64,000 nt of DNA from Vandiemenella viatica (GCA_031002005.1 JARYHS010008074.1:265671930-265735929); one strand, 5' to 3'. Shown: positions 45,838 to 58,262, numbered from the stretch's first letter. Numbers and translations are program-made. The notes: generated by a model not told the origin, from the letters alone.

Positions 45838-47699
45838 GTACCCATAGACAATGCGACCGGAATGTAATTCTGACTACATCACCTCAAATTTAATACAAAT
45901 CCATGAGAGAGAAAAACGGAGCTCCACCTCTACCATTCCCTCACCGACTTCTTCAGAGACCTGTAATAACAAGTACCTTCAGAAATTATAAACCGCTGGC
46001 CTATAATTTAAGAGAATTGAGTGACCTGTGTGTAAGATTCTGATGCCAGATGCCTTCTGAAACATACTGTGCCACACAAAATTGCTGCTGCACTGCATTT
46101 GAAAGGTGTTTTTACATGCTATTAAACATGTGGTAATAACTTTTTTGCTCATCACAGTATGTCACTATATTCAGTGTATAAACAAGGCATGGCATTATAA
46201 AGGCTAGAAATACAATTTTCTGAAAGTTACTCCAACTGAATTGGTTAAAAATGCCACTACTTTATATAAAAAAAAATGTGATACTGTTAGATTTCCCCAA
46301 CAGTTATATAGATGATGAACCCCAGTGCCCCATTACAGAACATGTAAGTATCAGATCTCAAATAGCTCACCAAACCTCCATATGCTTCATTTGGTGTACA
46401 AAGACGAATGTGTCAATTATTAAACATGGCATCATAAAGTCCAGGAATGCAATTAGCTGAAAGTTACTGAAGATAGAAAAGATGAGCTCTGAATTTTTTT
46501 TTTCAAAATTTCATTAAGATTTGTGATAAGACACTTTTAAAAAAAATAGTTCTTACCTTGGCAGCAGCAGTCATCCAGTAAAGAACACTTGAAGGAGTAG
46601 AAATTTTCCTCTAGTTATTGGTGAAGATGTTATTCTTCTTGGTGGCTTGTAAGAATTCACACAGTGAAAAGGATTAATATTATTATTCTTTTGTTATAAC
46701 TTCATGCCTCTCCGACGACATCATTAGAGGTGGTAAAGGCCTGGGGCAAGGAATTCAGCCATAGCCTACTGATTCAATCATCCTAGCACTGAACTGGAAT
46801 GATTGCGGGAAACCATGGAAAACCAAAATCTAGAACAACAGACGGGATTCGAATCCAAGTACTCCCGAATGTGAGGCCAGAACATTACTACTTACCCACC
46901 ATGTGATGTTTGGCATTTCCCCACACTTAAAATGGCCCTGAAGGGGCCCAAATTTCAACACAACACGTCATGCACAATGTAACTGACCAGCTGTGCACTA
47001 TCCCATATGTGCTGCTATTTACAATGGCAAAACCGTTGAGGCAGCCCCCAGGGAACTACTTTTAAGGAAATTAGTTTAAGGTTATTGTATCTGAATACAA
47101 GCAGTTTTTTTTAATGAATAAAGGTAAGATTCGTTTTGAACCCACCTGCCACAATTTTTGGATAGAGCAGAGAATGTGTTGTGATATGTGTAGAGAATTA
47201 TGATATTACGGATTTAATTTTGGATCTTATCTGCAGTACGACAATTGAAATATTGTGGTTGTACTGCGTAATGAATTAGGGAACCCTATTTCTTTAATTA
47301 TTAAGTCTGTGAAAGGACATACTGAGATACACTGTTTAGAGTACATACCTCACTCTGTGAGGGTAATTTTATTCTTGTTTGCATAAGAAAACATATTTGC
47401 TTTGTAGATTGACGATGCATCTATAGGACCAGTTGGGAAAGATGTGAATAAAATTCATTCTGTCCATGGGATATGTCTGGACAATTTATGTATCAAATAA
47501 GTGAGATTACCAACACCAATCAGTGACTGCGGAATAGTGTTCTTAACAAATCAATTCACATCACTGCAGAATTTTGATATATTATCATATGTGTAAAAAA
47601 GAAGACATGCTTCATAACTGAAAAAGGTCACATGTACTAAGATTTATTGCATTCAGTATACTTTCCATTGTACACATTTCTGCTAAGTTGATCAGAGGT
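45838..47699. other. Mostly unassigned DNA with one SINE
   Basis: Apart from the SINE at 46690-46912 I see no gene or repeat. The short open frame at 46251-46460 has no motif I recognise. Confidence 0.4.
46690..46912 (-). mobile_element. tRNA-derived SINE, copy S4
   Basis: The minus-strand copy retains box B (reverse complement of 'ggattcgaatcc' at about 46848) and the body phrases for 'catggtttcccgcaatcattcc'. The tail folds as CCTC/GAGG (about 46702-46724). It is more diverged than S3. Confidence 0.7.
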
Positions 47700-47707
47700 G
47701 TAGCTGC

Positions 47708-48737
47708 TAGTGTTGTAAAAAAAAAAAACGGTTTTTTTCCTTACTCGGGGAGTAATCTCAAATTTGTAAGGAATTTTACGTTTAATATTACTGTTTTAGA
47801 GTTTTTATCTTAATTTTTAAATCTACTACATTTTTCTGGTTCAGTTGAAAAAGAAAATTACAAAAATATTGGCAACATTGACTAAAGTTTTTACGAATGG
47901 GGACTTCCCGAAGAGACTAGGTTGCACGAGAAAGAATCCCCTTTGTTTGGTTTGATATTCGCTGTCTGAACTAGTGCTGCCAGCCCTACAAATTTATCTG
48001 TAGACCTACGGATCTTTTCAAAAAAATAGGAATTTTAAATTTATCTAGGGTTTTATGCCTCTTTTTATTACTTATAGCGCTTTCCTTATATTCGTATACT
48101 TGTTAAACTCTCAGCGTATAATGATACTGAGTCATTAAATTGTCAGTAATTATGAATCATTTCCTTGCAACTGTTCGCGTGAACCAACGATTGAAAAGAA
48201 ATAAAGCTCCTATTTTGTATGATAATAGATTTAAATTCAAACTTAAAAGACCGTAATACAGAATTATCGGCACAGTTTTTATGCACCGTGTGTACTTTCC
48301 TCACAATTTAAATTTGTAATCTCAAAATCTTTTGCGTGCAATACAAGAACAACCAGTAAAAGAAAAGGTAACTATTTCTGAAGTTATAGATCTAGAGGAG
48401 ACAGAAGAAGAAATAGAAAATTCTGACACCGACCAAACTAGTGTTGGTAGTGCTGATACTAGTGAATGTGGTACTGACATAGAGGATGAATAAAATTATG
48501 TTACCTATATAGATATATTTACGAATCATTATGTAAAACATTATATGATTGAGTTAGATTTAAAACAAACATGTAAAATGTAGGTTCCGTAAAAATAACT
48601 ATAATTTATCAAATATACTGTTTTCTGAAAGAAAAAAAAAAAACCAAATTTAGAAAAAAAACAAGGGTGCTAAGTTTTTTTCATGTTTTTTTTTCTCAAA
48701 GCTGAAAAAAAATGTATTTTTTCAATTTACAACACTA
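47708..48737. mobile_element. 1.03-kb hAT-type transposon, perfect 8-bp duplication
   Basis: Terminal repeats TAGTGTTGTAAA (47708) and TTTACAACACTA (ending 48737), flanked by GTAGCTGC at 47700-47707 and 48738-48745. Inside, a plus-strand frame near 48345-48493 ends with an acidic tail (VIDLEETEEEIENSDTD, later SECGTDIEDE) and a stop, possibly the end of the element's former protein. Long A and T runs lie near both ends. The superfamily is inferred from the duplication length and terminal repeat. Confidence 0.75.
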
Positions 48738-49083
48738 GTAGCTGCTAACAAAGGATTATCGCTTCACATACCTGAGTGCTAGAGTAATATTGGGTAACTA
48801 ATAGACATCTACAGTAAAAATGTTTCTATTATTGAGCTGACATCTGTTCACTTTTTTTTTTTTTTTTTTTTTTTTTTACAATAAGATTAAAGTGATAACT
48901 AAGGCAATTAACAGAGACTGAACTGTACCTATCTTTATCTCGGTAGGTTAACAGTGAATGAAGAACCATGCCAAAAACAGTAAACTTATAAGATACAAAA
49001 AAGTAATGTTTATGATAAGATGGGCATGAAATTGCTTGCTGAAGGCCTTAAGTGTAAGTATCTATGCATAACATTTGTTAATA

Positions 49084-50264
49084 CACTGAAGAGCCATAGA
49101 AACTGGTATAAGCATGTGTATGCAAACAGAGAGATATGTAAACACTCTAGAGTACGGTGCTATGGTCGGCAACACCTATATAAGACAACAGGTGTCTGGC
49201 GCAAGCGTTAGATCAGTAACTGCTGCTACAATGGCAGGTTATCACGATTTAAATGAGTTTGAATGTGGTGGTATAGTCTGTGCACGAGAGATGGGGAACA
49301 GCATCTCCAAGGTAGCGATGAGGTGGGGATTTTCCCATATGACCATTTCACGAGTGCACCATGAATATCGGGAATCTGGTAAAACATCAAATCTCTGGCA
49401 TCGCTGCGGTTGGAAAAAGATCCTGCAGGAACAGGATCAACGACACCTGAAGAGAATCGTTTAACGTGGCAGAAGTGCAACCCTTCTGCAAATTGCTGCA
49501 GTTTTCAATGCTGGGCCATCAACAAGTGTCAGCGTGTGATCCATTCAATGAAACATCATCGATATGGGCTTTCAGAACTAAAGGCCCACTCGTGTACCCT
49601 TGCTGAGTGCACGACACATAACTTTATGCCTCACCTGGTCCCGTCAACACCGACATTGGACTGTTGATGGCTGGAAAGATGTTGCCTGGTCTGATGAGTC
49701 TCTTTCCCAATTGTATCGTGTGGATGGACGTGTACGGGTATGGAGACAACCTCGGGGCTGTTCAAGCTGGTGGAGCCTCTGTAATGGTGTGGGGCATGTG
49801 CAGCTGGAGTTACATGGGACCCCTGATACCTCTAGATACGACTCTGACAGATGACACATATGTATGCATCCTGGCTGACCACCTGCATCCATTCATGTCC
49901 ATTTTGCATTCCGACGGACTTGGGCAATTCCAGCAGGACAATGTGACACCCCACATGTCCAGAATGGCTACAGAGTGGCTCCAAGAACACTCTTCTGAGT
50001 TTAAACACCTCTGCTGGCCACCAACATGAACGTTATTGAGCATATCTGGGATGCCTTGCAACGTGCCGTTCAGAAAAGATCTCCACCCCCTTGTAGTCTT
50101 ATGGATTTATGGACAGCCCTGCAAGATGCATGGTGTCAGTTCCTTCCAGCACTACTTCAGACATTAGCAGAGTCCATGCCATGACATGTTGCGGCACTTC
50201 TATGCGCTCACGGGGGTCCATCACAATATTAGGCAGGTGTAACAGTTTCTTTGGCTCTTCAGTG
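49084..50264 (+). mobile_element. Tc1-type transposon, 1.18 kb, inserted at TA
   Basis: Terminal repeats begin CACTGAAGAGCC on the left (49084) and end GGCTCTTCAGTG on the right (50264), each next to TA. The left repeat continues ATAGAAACTGGTA and the right one is its reverse complement with a few changes. Length and structure match short Tc1-like elements. The insertion split LINE-A copy A4 cleanly, so it is younger than that LINE. Confidence 0.9.
49231..50184 (+). pseudogene. Tc1 transposase (DD34E type), frameshifted
   Basis: Starts MAGYHDLNEFE and continues 'CAREMGNSISKVAMRWGFSHMTISRVHHEYRESG', the N-terminal paired-like helix-turn-helix. After a shift near 49460 come a 'WSDES' block (first aspartate, ~49690), a 'GASVMVWGMCSW' block, 'FQQDNVTPHMS' (second aspartate, ~49935) and 'NVIEHIWDALQ' (catalytic glutamate, ~50035), ending in a stop at 50182-50184. 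All three catalytic residues are kept. At least three frame changes inactivate it. Expected full length is about 340 residues, equal to the span here. Confidence 0.9.
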
Positions 50265-50736
50265 TACATTTCGTTGGACAGGTGATAGGAAGCAATGCCA
50301 AAATCTTTCATTTTTGGAAAGGGTGATGAGGGTGAGGGAATTTGGTTACAAAACATTGGTCAGACTATTGCTTGAATGCGGCGGCGTAGCATGGAACATA
50401 CATTACGAGTGTCAAATACAAAAGTTGGAGGGGATACAAAGGATGAAGCTAGACTGTTTTGTGTAAATTATAGCAGAGCACAATAAGTAACTATGATGAT
50501 AAAGGAGCTGGATTGTAAGATGGAAGTAAGTTAAAGAGTGCTGGGAGTGTAAAATGTGTATGCTAGTGACTAGGCTTGAATTGATATAGCTAGATGAATT
50601 AAGAACTAGTGCATGGACCTCATTTTCAGGCATAAGGGAGTGGGAAAATTTTCTTTTCCAAGTAAGGGAGTCAGGGACTGGAATAAATCACCATGAGAAA
50701 TGTTTAATAATTTACCACAAGAATTTAAAATCAAGG

Positions 50737-50962
50737 GGTTTTTTTCCACTTATTGCTTTAAACATCCTCAAAAGGAAATGACTGGTGGTAAGGAATGGCA
50801 AGTAATTTGGCCATGGCCTTTTGAAAGAACCATCCTGGCATCTGCCTGGAGTGATTTGGAAAATCCACAGTAAACTCAAATCTGTATAGTAGGAGGTTCA
50901 AACCCTCGTCCTTCTCAAAATGTGGCCAGAATAATACTTATCACTCACCATGCTTGGAAATT
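50737..50962 (-). mobile_element. tRNA-derived SINE, copy S5
   Basis: Minus-strand SINE within the 3' UTR of LINE-A copy A4. Body phrases ('ggaatggcaagtaatttggccatggcc', 'gagtgatttgg') and the tRNA-like head ('ttcaaaccctcgtcc', 'ccaccatgcttgg') are present. The poly(A) side is a short T run at about 50739-50746. Box B is degraded. Confidence 0.7.
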
Positions 50963-51510
50963 AAAATTTGTAAAGTGCAAAACCAGATTGGTGTGAACAT
51001 TACACACAAAGAATTTAATACAGAAATAATAATAAGAAAGGGATAAATAGGTGTGTAGGTTATTGTTACCAGATGATGCACCCCATTGCAATTAAACTTA
51101 ATGAGAAATACCTATTACTCAATCAGTCCACTGAGATTCACGTGAACTTTCTTCCCTAAAGCGATGTTGCCAATGAACGTTAGTCTCTTTCACAGATATT
51201 TCTGATGTGGATGCTTATTATTCTCTCCAACAATTTACCTATCATTTACTGATATTGGCCAAACCATTGTACCATACATAATGTCCCAAATCTTCAGCAG
51301 ATATTTGTAATGGTGACAGACAATATGATAGTCAAAATGAATTCCAAGTAAGTTTCATTAATTTTTAATGCCCAGAAAAACTTCTTATATTTTTATTCTG
51401 ATCCTCCACTGAATGCATATGATTTTACATTACAGATACAGATCTGACATATTTAGTCAATGACCTATCATCCAAAGGTTGATTTTTCATTAGGGTGTAT
51501 AGTTGACTGT

Positions 51511-51728
51511 TTTTTTTTCCTGGTGGTAATTAGAGATGAGAAATGACTTAAGTTGAGGAACTGGAAGGAATTCTGTCATTTACTTTTGATGTAACCAACC
51601 TAGCATTCACCTGGAGTGAATTGGGAAAACTATGGGAAACCCAAACCTGGATGTCTGGATGAAAATTAGAACTCACATCCTCCCAAATGCGAAGCCAGAA
51701 TGTTAGTGCTCACCCACCACGCTCGGTA
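51511..51728 (-). mobile_element. tRNA-derived SINE, copy S6
   Basis: Minus-strand copy with a T run at 51510-51518, the standard body ('cacctggagtgaattggg', 'aaactatgggaaacccaaa') and a head ending 'caccacgctcggta' near 51728. Box B region is diverged. Confidence 0.7.
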
Positions 51729-52189
51729 CATCCCTTAAGAACAATTGTGAATTCTCCCAGATCATAAAGAGGATATGAATGTTACAAGCATTTGTATCTC
51801 ACCAAAATCTGGCCATCTTATCCCATTAAAAGATCAGGTTTCTCTAGTCACTTACCTCAATCTGCTATATGCACTAAAAGTTCTGACACAGGAGAACCAA
51901 ATTCTTGATTTCCTCTATATGCCCAAAGATATCTGCAGCTTATTTCTTATTTTCTTAAGTTTCGCTTGAAGTAAGTAGTATTTCTCATACAGAGAACTGA
52001 ATAATTAATAGATACAACAAATATAAGTTTGGTTTATCCATGCATGCTGCTTTAACTCTACAACCCATCCCCTGCTATGTCATGGGACATATATGGCAAA
52101 GTAACCCTCTATCACCCATCAATGAAGAAGGTATCCGTTTGGAAATGGGGGGTTGGGTACAGAGTTACGGATATCAAAAAAGAGAATAG
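51729..52189. other. Unassigned DNA
   Basis: One open frame of 64 codons (51775-51969) without recognisable motifs. No repeat structure was seen. Confidence 0.4.
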
Positions 52190-52209
52190 CATAGCGAATC
52201 GCACAAACG

Positions 52210-54530
52210 GACTTCTTACAGGGAATTAGTAAAACAGCTGGGAATCGAGTACCAAATTGCCAGAATATTCTCAATGGCTTTCTTGTATACACAGCCACAA
52301 AAGTGGGATGTGTTTCTCAGAACTTCGGTGTCCTCATATTTAATAGTATACCGCGTCTCTAGGCAATGTTCAGCAATTGCTGATTTTGACAGCTGCTGTA
52401 GCTTGGTGTGATGTTTATGTTCTCTGCACTGTTCTTCGATCATGCGAATGGTCTGCCCGACGTATGCTTTTCCGCACTCGCACGGTGTGTGCTATACACC
52501 AGGTTTCCTCAGCCCCAGATCATCTTTAACTGAGCAAATAGTGCTTTAATCTTTGCTGGCAGGCAGTAAATGCACTTGATGTTTTGTCAGCGTAGCATTC
52601 TGCCAATATTGCTCGATACATTATCAGCATACAGGATGAAGGCTGTGGCTCTTGGCTCATCCTCCTTTTCAGTTGGCACTTGAGTGGTCTTCTGCCTGAG
52701 GGTGCACCAAATTTGGCAGTTGTCATAGCAATTACTCTGGAACATGTTCTTGAGGTGTATTAGTTCAGCAGACACTGTCTTTGTCAGAAATCACATGTAA
52801 CAGGCCGTTCTAATAATTGCAGAGTATTTTTTGGGAATAATAAAATATAAATAATGATAATGAACTAGCGGCGACATTCGCGGGCAGCGAGGCAAAAGTG
52901 AGCGCCCGGCGGAAGAACGTCAGCTGGAAATCGAGGTCGACGAGCAAAGCTATGGAAGCCAGGCTTGTGGAGAAGCTTCCAGAAAATGCTAGCTGTCAGG
53001 TTAATGCCCGTAGAACGGGGACAGCCTACACAACTGGTGACATACAAGCACGGGCCCACCGGGGCTCGAGAGAGAGAGAGAAAGGAGGTCAAGTGTGAGT
53101 AATCACGCAGTCACTATGCTGTTCTGAAGACCAAGCAAGAATCGAAGACCAGCCGCACCCTCACTAGCCAGCCAGCCAGCCAAAACCATTGTAAGCAAAC
53201 TACTCTTTCATATTGGCAAAGTGCTTGGAACCTTGCTCGTGGCAGTTGGATAATTGTAACAGCCTGCCTAGGAGAGAATAAAACTGTCTATGCACTTAGC
53301 CTCTTTCCATGAAGTCAAGCCCGAGATATTAAGCTCAAAGCAAATAGACTGTTAAGCTAGCCTAAAGCCGAGACCGGAGTACCAGCACGGGAGGAGCAGC
53401 CACGTTCGTCACCAAGTAAGTGTCTGGCAAACGCTCACAACCAATGGCCTAACCTAGCCATCCTGACGCATAAACAGCGGGCTCAAATATCAAAAAATGC
53501 TCGTTACACACATGTGATCTGTGGACCAGTGTATTTAGCACTCCTTCCCTCCGTGACGGGTGGTGGAAGCTGGTGGCATATAAATATTGGTCCGTGTGAG
53601 TAGCTTAATGGTAAATACTGTGCCCTAATGTGCCATCTGATCTTTTCTTTACCAGCACATCCAAAAAGGGTAGTTGGCCGTTCTGTTCCACATTGTATCT
53701 GGCTGTGGACGAAGTTCAGGTATTGCAGAAAAGATTGAAGTTCTTTTCCATGTGGCCAAACAACAAACGTGTCATCCACGTATCTGTTGGTTTTAACTGT
53801 ACTGATTCCAGTGCTTCATCCTCAAAGTGCTCCATGTACATGTTGGCAACCACAGGTGACAGTGGACTACCCATAGCTACCCCATCCATCTGTTCATAAT
53901 ACTGTCAATCGAACGGAAAATATGTTGGTGATAGAACATAGATGAATAGTTTGGTGAGCTCAGGCAAAAATTTCTACACCTATCAGTTCCAGTGATTTTG
54001 AGAGGAACCCTGGTGAAAAGTGATACTACATTGAAACTGATCATGAGATCAGAGACGGACAGTCTCACTTGTAGATGTTCGACGAATTGAGCCGAGTTCT
54101 TCATGTGATGATCACATTTGCCAACTGACAGACTCAAGAAAGACGTCAGGTATTTGGTACGACCATACGTCGGCACACCTATTGTGCTTACTATGGGCCT
54201 CATGAGCAAGCCTGGCTTGTGGACTTTGGCAGTCCGTAGAGCCTGGGTGGTGCGGCAGCACGAGAATGAAGTTTCTTGGCTGTGTTGTCTGGTAAGGAAT
54301 TTCGAAAAAGTTAAATCGTTTTCCATTGTGTCTTGTTGGTGGGATAGGACAATATCTTTCTGTAAGCTGCGTCGTCAAGTAGTTTGTACATCTTTTCCTT
54401 GTATTCTGCAGCTGGTAGTAAGACAGTTATGTTCCCTTTATCAGCTGGAAAGACGACTATTTTAGGATCTTCTCGCAGAGAATGAAGCGCGTCTCTCTCA
54501 TCTGGAGATGTTACTCCTCAGGGTAGAGGT
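52210..54530 (-). pseudogene. Penelope-like RT and GIY-YIG endonuclease, broken
   Basis: The frame at 54326-53877 contains 'TAKVHKPGLLMRPIVSTIG', 'SVGKCDHHMKNSAQFVEHL' and 'SDLMISFNVVSLFTRVPL' (motif A region). Next comes the YVDD box (53782-53771) followed by '[19 protein letters not shown]'. Beyond the LTR insertion is a 'LIHLKNMFQSNCYDN' region, then the endonuclease with YVGQT (52464-52450), the 'CREHKHH' arginine/histidine block and 'SAIAEHCLETRYTI'. Several stops and shifts. Such proteins combine an RT related to telomerase with a GIY-YIG nuclease. Confidence 0.8.
52796..53508. mobile_element. Solo LTR, 713 bp, CACA target duplication
   Basis: Begins TGTAAC and ends GTTACA, flanked by CACA on both sides (52792-52795 and 53509-53512). 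It contains AATAAA at about 53276, consistent with an LTR polyadenylation signal. Penelope coding sequence is continuous on either side once it is removed. GC content is higher than its surroundings. A 4-bp duplication suggests a Gypsy-type source. No internal region remains, so it arose by LTR-LTR recombination. Orientation is probably plus, from the AATAAA. Confidence 0.8.
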
Positions 54531-55199
54531 CGTGGTAAGAGTACGGCATGTCTCAAGATGTATTTCCTTCGTTACGACTGATGGTAGGGTGTAGGTGACC
54601 TGCTTGATCCCGCTGATGAAGTCAGCAATTGGTAAAGATGCTGGTGTGTGTTTAGTCATTTTTCATCGTAAAATTCAAAACAGTTCATTTCTTCTCTGCT
54701 TTGTCTTCTTTAGGCTGTCTTCATTCCAGTCGATTGATTTTGGACGACTGTTTTAATGTTGCATTACACTGCGTTCGTTTTGCTTGTGCCCAAGAAAAGC
54801 ATTTGACCCACTTCCAGGTGTCAGGGGCGAGTGAGTGCACCAACTCTAGGGGAAGTTCTAGTAGTTGACATCCAATAGTGTCAAGCTGGTGGCGCGTGTG
54901 TCTGATCTGATCTAGTACCAATGCAAGGCTGGCTCTTCTGGTAATCTGGTTCACAGCAGGTGTCTGGAAAGTAATGAAAAACCTTGCCAAAAGTTGGTAC
55001 AATGCATTTTTCACGGCATCTCTTCAGAAAAGCAAGTGCGCTCAGAAGGCGAAGCTTCTTGTTTTGGAGCTTGTCAGACTTCTTGACTTGCTTTGACATT
55101 CCCTTAGCATAAAGGTAACTGATATGTAATCATAGATTTTCCCGGCGAATCTGATGTTCTCTCGGGCATGCGGCCAGGTCAATTGATCGTGGATGAACG

Positions 55200-57110
55200 C
55201 AAACACCTGACCCAAGCCACAGTGGCATACAGACTGATGGCCACTGCCTGATGCGTTGTAGTGTACCACCCCTTACCACCACTATCGGAGCACTGCGGCA
55301 GGAGTGGAGGGGTTGGGTCGAAGGATATAAATAAATACCGACCCGGCCGGACCGGCCCAGCAGTCGCGTCCTGGACTTGTGCTCCTCACGCAGGCCAGCA
55401 GACTAACCTGAAGATGATGGCACGTTACACCATCGAAAATTCGTTCATCCATGGTCAAATGACCCGGCCGCATACCTGAGAGATCTTCAAGTATCAGATT
55501 CTCCAGGAAAATCTACAATTACATATCAGTTAACACTACAGGGAGGGTATGCAAAAACAAGTCAAGAAGCTTGATAAGCACTGAAACAGGAAACAACACA
55601 TTCTGAGCACACATGTTTTTCTGAAGAGATGTCATGACAACTGCATTGTACCAACTTTTGCCAAGGTTGTTCATCACATCCAGATACCCGCTGTGAACCG
55701 GATTACCAGAAAAGCCAGCCTTGGATTGGAGCGAGAACACATCAGACACACGCACCACCAGCTTTATACTATTGGACATCAACCACTTGGCCATCACCTA
55801 CAGTTGGTGCATTCACTCCCCCCCTGACACCTGGGAGTAGGTTGAATGCTATTCTTGGGCACAAGCAGAACAAACGCAGCGTAATGCAACATGCAAAACA
55901 GTCATCCCAATTCAATTGACTGGAATCAAGACAGCCTAAAGAAGAAAAAGCAGAGAAGAAACGAACCGTCTTGAATTTTACCGGGAAAATCATTGACGAT
56001 GCAGCATTTTCAGTCCTAAAAAGGGACTAAACATTGCACCAACATCAGCACCTTTACCAATTGCTGACTTCATCAGTGGGATTGAACAGATTACCTACAG
56101 CCTACCATCAGCTGTAGTGGAGGAAATACGTTGTGAGACATGCTGTACTCTTAACACGATCACTACCCCAAGGAGCAACAACTCCAGACGAGAGAGATGC
56201 GCTTCATTCTCTGCGAGAAGATCCTGAAATAGTCATCCTTCCAGCTGGTAAAGGGAACATAATTGTCTTACAACCAGCTGCAGAATACAAAGACAAGATG
56301 TACAAACTACTTGATGACGCACCTTACAGGAAGATGGTGTCCTATCCCACCAGCAGGACACAACGGAAAACAATTTAACTTCTTCGAAATTCCATTCCAG
56401 ACGACACAGCCCAGAAACTTCGAACTCGTTCTGCCGCACCACCTAGGCTCTACGAACTGCCAAAAGTGCAAGAGCCAGGCTTGCACATGAGGCTCATAGT
56501 AAGCACAATAGGTGCACCGACGTACGGTCTTGCCAAATACCTGACATCTGTCTTGAGTCCGTCAGTTGGCAAATGTGAGCACTACATCAAGAACTCGGCT
56601 CAATTTGTTGAACATCTACAACAACTGACACTGTGTGACTCTGATCTCATGGTAAGATTGGCAGAATGACACGCTGACAAAACATCAAGTGCGTTTACTG
56701 CCCACCAGCCAACATTAAAGCACTACTTGGCTCAGTTAAAAGTGATCTGGGACATAGCAAATCTGATGAATATCACACACCGTGCGAGTGTGGAAAAGCA
56801 TACGTCGGGCAGACCATTCGCATGATTAAAGAATGGTGCAGAGAACATAAACGTCATACCGAGCTACAGCAGCCGTCAAAATCAGCAATTGCTGAACATT
56901 GCCTAGAGACGAGCATACTACTAAATATGAGGACACTGAAGTTCTGAGAAACACATCCCACTTTTGGGACTATGTATACAAGGAAGCCATTGAGATCCAG
57001 CTACGGAGTAACCTCATAAACAAAGATAACGGGTTATAACTAAGCCAAGCTTGGAAACCAGCATTGAGGTGGCTCTGCAAACACCAGAGCCAAGGCACAG
57101 TGCATGACGG
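55200..57110 (+). mobile_element. Penelope-like element, plus-strand copy with RT core deleted
   Basis: Starts with a promoter-like 5' region (55200-55440), then the N-terminal coding region homologous to the minus copy. Near 56640 the sequence jumps from the motif A lead-in ('CDSDLMV') directly to the region before the endonuclease ('KTSSAFTA'), so about 0.9-1.2 kb including YVDD is missing. GIY-YIG-region sequence follows (56780-56930). Stops are frequent. The pair faces head-to-head with the minus copy. Confidence 0.75.
55326..55365 (+). promoter_or_regulatory. Penelope 5' promoter-like region (TATA box and CAGT)
   Basis: TATAAATA at 55326-55333 is followed by CAGT at 55361. The same region (from 'acagactgatgg' through TATA to 'cagttgcgtcctgg') recurs at 59950-60088 as a fragment, where TATA is at 60049 and CAGT at 60071. 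The spacing differs between copies (36 versus 23 bases), so the exact start site is uncertain. Confidence 0.45.
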
Positions 57111-58262
57111 AGGTGGTATACAGAATAGACTTGCGCATAATAGTTTATGACTGGGAGAGCTCAGTTTAGTTAGCAGCTCCCTCGCAAACTAGGTCGCTCT
57201 TTAAGATCATTAGTTCGCATCTCGAATTCAGAGAAACAGATCATTCGCTCGTGTTGCTACCGCTACTGCATGCGCTATTTTGTATGTTATGTCAGTTTTA
57301 TTAGTACATTACTTAATCATTTTTTGTCGTTTCTAAATGGAATTCAATAGTACCTTCCTAACAAAAGTTGTTACTTATCAACAGCCATTTCAAATGACAT
57401 TAGCATAATCCATGGCTGTTGATAAACCAAAGTGCTCATTGTCCTTTTGCACAAATGGATAAAATGGGGCAATCAACTGTTCTGTTTTTACTTTTTTGCT
57501 TTACTTACATTAGTAGAATATTAATTTTTAAATGGATTTATTAATTATTATTATTTTGTGACACAGAAACTAATAACAAACAATTCCTTACTTTGTAATA
57601 TCTGTGAAGGCACATTATGATTTATCTTTTGAAAGATCTGATGTGCGTTTACCGAAACGCCAATTCAGAAATGGTATGTATGTCAAAATTGACAAAGTCA
57701 AATAAATGTTTGCTTGTGCAACTGTCTTTGCTTTGTTTTTGTTTTCTTAATTATTTTCACTTAAAAGCTGTTCTTTCTTTTGATATTTAATTAAATCAAA
57801 CTAGTTATGGAAAGTGGTAGCAATAACAAAAGTGAGTCAATTTCCAGTGAATTGGAAGTCATTGAACGATTATTTTGTTAGTGTAGGGGAGGATTATCCA
57901 ACACACATTCAAAATATTTTGATGACGAATGAAACTGATGAAGACACAAAAGTTAAAATCTTTTTGAATTTCGTGAGCCATTTTTTTACACAACTTTCAC
58001 AAAGCTGTTAAACAAATGTAAGGTAATAACGTCACAATCTGAGATAAGTATTATGTCAGCTTTAAAATTGGCACTAGAAAAAGGTTAAAGAGACTGTTTC
58101 TTTGGTTAGGAAAACAAGGAAAAGCCCTTAGAAGCCAAATTCTCCACAGAAAGTGATAATATTAAAAACAATTTTCTAGTATTGGTTGATAAGTGTCTGG
58201 AGTATCTTAATAAATGGCTAGATTTTAATGAAAGCAATTGGCTATACAAAATCCAAAAATTA

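Larger units (their letters stand above)
48920..51085 (+). mobile_element. LINE-A copy A4, split by Tc1 and a SINE
   Basis: The left part (to 49083) has the 'ggtaggttaacagtgaatgaagaa' and 'LLAEGLKCKYLCITFVN' region seen in A1. After the Tc1 element the sequence resumes at 50265 with the 'VREFGYKTLVRLLLECGGVAW' block and the 3' region, is interrupted by SINE S5, and ends near 51080 with 'gtgtgtaggttattgttacca'. Joining across the two insertions restores the order seen in A1 and A3. Confidence 0.7.
52190..55195 (-). mobile_element. Penelope-like element, minus-strand copy
   Basis: Read on the minus strand it carries, in order, a 5' region (from about 55195), an N-terminal coding part, an RT and a GIY-YIG-type endonuclease, ending near 52190. 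The RT region is split by a solo LTR at 52796-53508. It lies head-to-head with a second copy on the plus strand: 55135-55195 is the inverted match of 55440-55535. Confidence 0.8.

Noticed and set aside
57376..57424. A transcription terminator (13-bp inverted repeat)
   Set aside because: Intrinsic hairpin terminators are bacterial, and nothing else here is. It is kept only as a repeat within a transposon-like block.
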